Assembly (NCBI GenBank): GCA_932521025.1
Contig: OW051470.1
Location: forward strand, 3,644,501 to 3,708,500
Length of the DNA stretch: 64,000 bases
DNA from: Oscheius onirici
Taxonomy: Eukaryota; Nematoda; Chromadorea; Rhabditida; Rhabditidae
Reading direction: 5' to 3'
Below are positions 58,211-64,000 of the stretch, piece by piece. The stretch's first letter is position 1, and each line of letters opens with the position of its first letter. Made by a program: the position numbers and the translations under genes. The notes under the pieces are model-generated. The model worked only from the letters and a program-made list of their open reading frames with translations. It did no database searches and was not told the origin of the DNA.

Positions 58211-58880
58211 TTATGATTTGAAACAGCTCTGTCCAAGACCCAACTCCTCATTGTGCATCTAAATTTAGGTCAAAAATTTTAATTAAAAGTGAACTGACCT
58301 CTTCTGCAAGTTGGGCAAAAGCTTTCCGTTCTTCTTCCGAAAGTGTGGACATGAGCTGTTCCATATCTCCGCCTAAGCCCATGGCTAAGAGTTTTCTGTC
58401 GATGTCGCCCTCATCTTGTTCGTACTCATCCAATGTACTTGTCACTACCTGGAACTACAGTTATGTGAACTATCTAAAACAAACCTTTTTCATGTAGTCG
58501 TCCTCTTCCGTCTCGTCGTCCGAATCCAACGGTTCAGCCGCATTCTCGCCTTGTTCCGAACTTCCAGGCAACTGATCAGTCTCTCCTCTCACGTACTGAT
58601 TCATTCTCTCTTCAAAGCTGTCGGCAACTGGTCCATCGTGCATTTTGCCTAACACTTTTTGTTAGGAAAAAGACGTATAAACTAACCTTTCAACTCGTTT
58701 TTGACGCAACCTTTGTAAAAGTTTTCTGAACAATTACTGTGCTCTTTGCTGCGGTAACATCTAAAGCTTTTCGGTGAGTACGATTAAAAAAACGTACTTT
58801 GTGGAACAATAGTTGGCACGACACCTAGGGCAGGTATATAGATCATCCTTGTCAGTGGGACAGAAGGCACAAATAACCAT
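58211..58880 (-). CDS. ZNHIT2: HIT-type zinc-finger protein, ZNHIT2-like, short C terminus
   Basis: The first exons encode a complete zf-HIT: CAFCPTDKDDLYTCPRC, then NYCSTKCYRSKEHSNCSENF. An acidic linker (DSDDETEEDDYMKK) and a helical block LSEEERKAFAQLAEEV follow. ZNHIT2 works with the R2TP chaperone complex (RUVBL1/2) in building the U5 snRNP and other complexes. The usual protein is longer and continues after the EEERKAF block with a Trp/Pro-rich segment. Here the frame ends about 15 codons later (GLGQSCFKS, or DLNLDAQ if the last intron is retained), right beside an R3 repeat. It may be truncated. The gap to WDR55 is 141 nt. Confidence 0.78.
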
Positions 58881-59020
58881 TATACAAACTGTAGATTTCC
58901 ACAAAATTCGCTATAAGAGAGATTGAAAGGAGAGCCTTGAAGGGAGAAGATAGTAAATGAGACTGTAAAATTCATAAACATAACAATAACAGAAACAATA
59001 GTTAGAAAAAAGAGACCGAT

Positions 59021-60507
59021 TTAATCATCCTCGTCATCGCTTCCTTCGTCATCGGATTCCTCGCCTTCTTCGTCATCAAAATCATCCGAATCTTCTTGCT
59101 CAGAATCTTCAGAATAGTCTTCTTCTTCATCCGAAACAGCTACACGCTTTTTCTTTTTACCCGAATTGTTGGCCAAATCGTCGAAGAAACTAAAATCTTT
59201 ATAAACACAAAAATAAGAACTTACCCTTCCTTGACGATCTGCTTCCTTTTCTGAATGTTATCAGCTCGAAGAATCGGAATACCGCTCATAATATCTTCCA
59301 GTGGCCAGATTTTAAGTGAGCAGGCCATTCCAGCTAGCGAGACAAGCATGGTTCGATCAGCTGATACTTGCAGTTTGTCCACTCCTTCGTCCAGTTCTCC
59401 GTGAATGGCTACAGCTCCGAGGCGCTTTGTCGGCATAACATTGAGTAATCTGTCAGATGATTTGTTTGTACAAAAACATAGATACGGTAAACCTGAGTTT
59501 GCTAGAGGCTTCGCTGCTCGTGATGAGGAGGCCTTTCCGGAGTTCGACAATTTGGTTCACGCCCATATCGAAGTTGCTCTCAATTCTTTCGAGCAGATTT
59601 CCATAGTCGCCATGATTAAAAACTTCAATAGTTCCATCAATTCCGCCGGAATAGACGTATCTAAAAGACGGAAGATGAAACTTGAGAAACGAAAACTGAC
59701 TTGTCCGTGACACAGAGACTCAGCAGCTCCGAATGCATCGTTTCACTTTTCATCCGCAGCTTACATTTTCGAACTTCGTAAGCAGCCAGAGAGCCGTCAG
59801 AAGAGGCAGAGAGCAGATTGTGACGGGAATCCATGGCGAGGGCGTTGATGTCCTAAATTTCATTTTGCACTTTGGTTCAATTTCTATATTTAAGCCATGT
59901 TCCCAATGAATCACTTGAAAAATATAAAGCTCACATTTTCCTGTTCCTTCCACTCGCAAATTTTCGGATTGTTGGCTCGGAAGTCCCACGTTCTCACCTG
60001 GAATTTGTTGATCCGAAGAAAAGAATAAACTAGCCTGTCCTTCCTCATCTCCAGTAGCGAACTGCTGATGTTTTCGAGCTGTTTGCGGAAGTAGACAAAG
60101 AATATTTGGACGACTCTTTGTTCCATTTACAATACATCTAGTTCTGCAAGGAGAAATGGAAAAAATAATCAGAGAAAGTAAAACCTTTTGCCCGTCTCGA
60201 CGTCGTAACTACAGACTGCCTTGTTTCGACTGACGCAATAAAGTTGAGACTTGTCGTGATCGAAGATTATGTCACGGATACTCGCTTTCATGTCAAATTG
60301 CCAGCCATCCTAAAAAAAACAGGTCACAAGTACGTAGTTACAGTAGAATTAACTAGAATACGAGGGAAGAAAACTTACTAACATCTTCTTGTTTTCGAGA
60401 TCGATTTTGTTCAAACGGAGAGATCCATCGACAGACCCGATCGCGATCCACCCGCCGTCGGCAAGAGCCATGCAGGTCGGAGGAGCCTCCTCCAACTTTA
60501 CCTCCAT
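59021..60507 (-). CDS. WDR55: WDR55-like WD40 repeat protein
   Basis: Exons from an ATG at 60507 show successive WD-type blades: CMALADGGWIAIGSVDGSLR, IRDIIFDHDKSQLYCVSRN, QFATGDEEGQ with VRTWDFRAN, INALAMDSRHNLLSASSDGS, YVYSGGIDGTIEVFNHGDY, and KLQVSADRTMLVSLAGM with SLKIWPLEDI. A C-terminal tail follows with KKKKR and a long run of Asp/Glu/Ser. The order and the IWPLEDI ending match WDR55, a nucleolar protein for rRNA processing. The acidic tail is longer than usual but known in the family. It lies 175 nt after the TIMELESS stop. Confidence 0.85.
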
Positions 60508-60681
60508 CTGACAAACAATCCAATTGTTTACACAAGATGAGAGAGAAGAAGATATGGACTGAAAGGCAGCAACAGATTGAGAAGAAAATCAGGAAAACGG
60601 GGATACACAATTTATAGTTATGGCATGATACATAGTTATGGACCCGTTGAATCTGTGCAAATAGGGTAAATTTGAAAAGTT

Positions 60682-63600
60682 TCAATCTTCGTCGTCGGAG
60701 TCTATCAGAACCCTGCGTACTTTGCGGGCAGACTGTGCGGCAGACGGCGACTCATTTCGGCTGACTGGCGAATCGCGGTCACTTTCATCATCGGAAGAAA
60801 GTACGCGGCGTCTTTTCTGAAAATATGATCGTGATAATCAATAAAATGATACTTTTGATATTTTGTTGATGCCGTCATTGGAATCTTCCCGATTGTCTAG
60901 TTGATTCAACGAGGAGGAGGATCGACTCTCATTTTCCCTGTTTTCAATATCGACTGAATTTGGCCCTTCCTGAATTCGTTTTCACCAGAACATTGATACA
61001 AAAGTACCATTGCCGTCTCTTCGTCGTCCGAGCCCAACAAAACTCGGCGTTTGATTTCGGGAATAGTTCTATCCATCTTTCTTGTGCCCATATCACCCGC
61101 TTCGTCATCACTGTCGACCAAAGAAACGTCTTTTTCCAAATCGGATATCTCTCCCAGTGGATCAACCACTTCCTCTTCTTCGTCGTCATTTATGAAATCG
61201 CGATTCTGATTCCTTTTTCGTGGACTGAACAAGAGCATTTAGAAAAGAACAAAAGCTTACACTTTAGCCGTCTTCCTCTTTTCATATGGAACTCCTGCAT
61301 ATGCCAACTGTTTGGTGATCTTCTGGCGACTGAACGATCCTTTTCCTTTTTCTTGGAGAGATTCTACTAGCCAATTGACCAGATCAACTAAATATTCAAC
61401 TGCTCACAAAAAAAAAGAAAATTACGCTGGCTATTATCAACCATGTCGTTGAATCTCTCCACCAACTCTTTCATGACAATGATTGGGAAAGTCTTGCCAG
61501 CTCCTTTAGTCTTTTTGGCTCCGAAAGCGTCCAGGCCGAGCTGTTTTAATTTCTTCTGGATCTGAGACCGAGTTCTGGCTCTCGACAAATTTCCCTCAAT
61601 GTAATCGAACAGATCCATTCCCTCCGGTCTCTCGTCCATATCTCTCCATTCTTTGTGTAAAGAAGTCAATTCGTCCTCCAGCTCTTCTGACCAAGTCATC
61701 TTATCTACATCGCTTCTAGAAAGGAGGGTAGTAAGTGGATAAAATTAAAGTCTAACCTGGAAAAAGAGCCGAAACCATGTTCCAATTCGTAAGATTCCTT
61801 GGAACTTTTGAAAAAGAGAGCTTCTGGTGCCATTTTCTCACCAATTTCCGCGAATCTTTTGAAGAATCTAGACAATTGTTAGGCACAGCCTATTGCTAAA
61901 ACCACCTCTTTATCAAGTGATATCCGAAGGTGTACAGCTCGTAATACTGACTCTTCTTCCGTTCTTCTGCACTCAGAGGACTGATTTTCTCGCTGACTCT
62001 CTGGAGAATTCGAAACAAAGAGAGCTGAAAACAGTTGTGATGAAAATAAAGTGGTCACCTGGAAGAGACGACAGTGCATTTTCAGATCGAAAGCAACTCG
62101 ATGGAGCATTTTGACAAGAGCTTTGTTTAGGTCGGCCGAGTTTTTGTCGAAATCATTTAGAAGGAATAGGTACCTGAATCGTTAAATTAATAAAAACGAA
62201 AGTTCAAACTTGCCATTTAATAACGTCGGCAGCGGCGAACCGGACGACATATCCATCGAAATCAAACTGAACTTCTTTCGTCTCGTAGTCACTTTCTTCG
62301 TCTTCTTCATCACTGCCATCGTACTCGTCCATCATTTCCGACGTACCGAAACGATTCTCGGCCTCCTGCTCCGCTTTGATAAGAGTTTCGGCAATCTCGT
62401 TCAGGTTCGTATAGAAGATATTTCGCAACTCGACGAATTCCTCTTCTGGTTGAATGCCGCTTGAGCCGAAAATGTCGTCAGAGTACCAGATATCACGACA
62501 TTTTCGATATAGACCGGCAGCTTCGACAGACCTCTTTTCTCTTAGTGCCCGCTGGATTCGAAGCATTGCGAATTGTCTGAAGTTGAGCTTTATAAACTTT
62601 TGTAAAAAAAAAAAACTCACTGATGCTCTTCGTCAGTGCTGTTCAACAAAGAGTTGATGACTACTTGATCTTCTGGCAATTCTTCGTGTCCCATCAAACC
62701 GTCACTAAGATCTTCGCAGATTTTAGCCCAAATGAGATCGAGTCGCTCTTCTGGCCAAACATCACAAGGAGATTTTGAAGGATTTTGGTTGATTTGAGGC
62801 TTTTTAGCTACAATCAAAGTTCATGAGAGTACAATTTAGATCACAAACCTCTCTTCTTCCCGCTCTTTTTCTTGTGTCGTTTCAGAACCGATTGCAATTC
62901 TCCGCTCTTGACACACTTCTCCATCATTCGGAAATAATAGTGTGTTGCAAGAGCCAATTCTTGCAGAAACGTCTTAGAAACGGTAGCTGGCTGGAATTTT
63001 TTCAGGATGGAAATGGCCAGGTCACGATATTCTTGGACGCTGAGAATGTGCCTACAGACAGCTCTGGCTGCTTCTTTGTCTTCGGCATTGCCGTCTTCTG
63101 CCATGTACTGTGTGCTACAATATTTTGTTTCAAAAACAAAAAGAAAAAAAGCTTACAAAAGAATGAGCTCCTTGTAAGCTGTTACGGCATATTGTGCTCG
63201 AACGCCATACGGTCGGCCTTCCTTTTTCTGAAGAGTAGCATTTTCAAGATATTGGTCGATTTTGATTTGAAGATTGTGGAAAGCATCAACTCCGAGACAA
63301 GATTCTACCTGAATCGATCATGTTCCAAATACCAAAAGATTCCTACGGATCTAGAGCTCATTTTCGAAAGACGACAGTAGCGGAGAAAGAATCGCATAAC
63401 GAGGAAAAAGTGAATGTCGGCATTTTTCTGAGTAAGAGAACCAGTTCTTTCCAGAGCAGCCGTTTTACAATTCCGCATCAGGCGATTAAAGCCGTTTGCC
63501 AGAACTTCTTCGAGAAAAGTTTTCATTCGGAGACGAAGCTCCAAAGATGAGAGATGTTGCTCTTCTTTGCCTTCGCAGAGCCGTCTGTTTTTCGAAACTC

Positions 63601-64000
63601 GGACCTTTTTCTTCCTCTCGTCCAGAAAAGAAAGTTTGTTGATGTCCATTACTGGTCTGAATTGATTTCTTTTTTCAAATGAAATAGAGTTTACTTTGCT
63701 GTGAAAAACTTGTTCTCCTTGTTGATAGTGCTTATTCCATCGACCCAATAGGTTCCGGCAAATCGAGAATGTCGACTGGCCAGCATTCGTCGTTTGGTGT
63801 CGGCTATTCGCGACTGCTCTTTTTCGAAAAGATCTCGTAGTTCTTGATCTGCTTTTTCACGTTCTTCGTCACTTCTTCCAACGGCTGCAGCGATAATGTC
63901 CTCTGGTTTCTGAAGAGCGTCTATTTCAAAGAACGGAATTATCCTACATGTTCTTTGACAACGTAACCAATAATTTCCAAGACGGCGAGATGAAAATCTT
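60682..64000 (-). CDS. TIMELESS: TIMELESS (TIM-1), replication fork protection factor, C-terminal part
   Basis: The gene enters from the right edge and ends at TGA 60682. Visible in order: IIAAAVGRSDEEREKADQEL, RHSRFAGTYWVDG, KTFLEEVLANGFNRLMRNCK, VQEYRDLAISILKKF, ELALATHYYFRMMEKCV, VWPEERLDLIWAKI, RALREKRSVEAAGLYRKC and WSEELEDELTSLHKEWRDMD. The end is acidic and basic (RRVLIDSDDED). This matches TIMELESS, including HSRFGG-like and WSPEEE-like blocks. With TIPIN it links helicase and polymerase at forks and supports cohesion; the C. elegans orthologue is TIM-1. The N-terminal few hundred residues lie outside. It is the most upstream visible member of the minus-strand row. Confidence 0.9.

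Overview
The window reads as nuclear DNA of a nematode, probably a chromadorean. Genes are packed on both strands and broken by many very short introns (mostly 35-60 nt) that end in TTTCAG or TTTTAG. Several start codons sit 0-10 nt after such an acceptor, as expected for spliced-leader trans-splicing. Family content agrees: a nuclear receptor with a nematode-type P-box, a receptor-L-domain secreted protein, a LOTUS-Tudor protein and ERK, ALIX and GALNT1-like genes. No rRNA, tRNA, CRISPR or prokaryotic gene was found. The species cannot be named from the sequence.

Layout. 1-4.4 kb: the start of a secreted receptor-L-domain gene (minus), then a dense block of inverted-repeat transposable elements. 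4.5-7.6 kb: four tightly spaced plus-strand genes, CIAO2B, MRM2, PAM16 and a COMMD protein, which look like one operon. 7.6-19.8 kb (minus): EF-hand rhomboid protease, multi-PAN extracellular protein, a doubtful Ig-like gene, a tiny Tyr/Gly-rich secreted peptide, an unknown serine-rich protein and a LACTB-like serine hydrolase. Mariner remnants lie in this stretch. 21.9-24.6 kb: a long KLF-type zinc-finger gene (minus). 27-38.7 kb (plus): an unrecognised gene, a LOTUS-Tudor gene, a GALNT1/13-type transferase and a DMAC2-like mitochondrial gene. 38.7-43.4 kb (minus): a putative NYN plus CCCH protein and an XMAP215-type TOG protein. 44.2-49.4 kb: ALIX (plus) convergent with ERK MAP kinase (minus). 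52.5-56.8 kb: a CUEDC1-like gene (plus), a palindromic element, a possible pseudogene and a nuclear receptor (minus). 57.4-64.0 kb (minus): TIMELESS, WDR55, ZNHIT2 and MRPL21 in tandem, a second likely operon, with TIMELESS running off the right edge.

Themes. The two putative operons hold housekeeping genes. The first combines Fe-S protein maturation, mitochondrial rRNA methylation and mitochondrial import. The second combines replication-fork protection, ribosome biogenesis, chaperone-cofactor function and the mitochondrial ribosome. Non-autonomous DNA transposons are abundant, and several have recognisable target-site duplications (TA or 8 bp). They sit in introns of the TOG, LACTB-like and DMAC2-like genes and between genes. 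Exon models were built by eye from splice sites, reading frame and family similarity, so internal boundaries are predictions.
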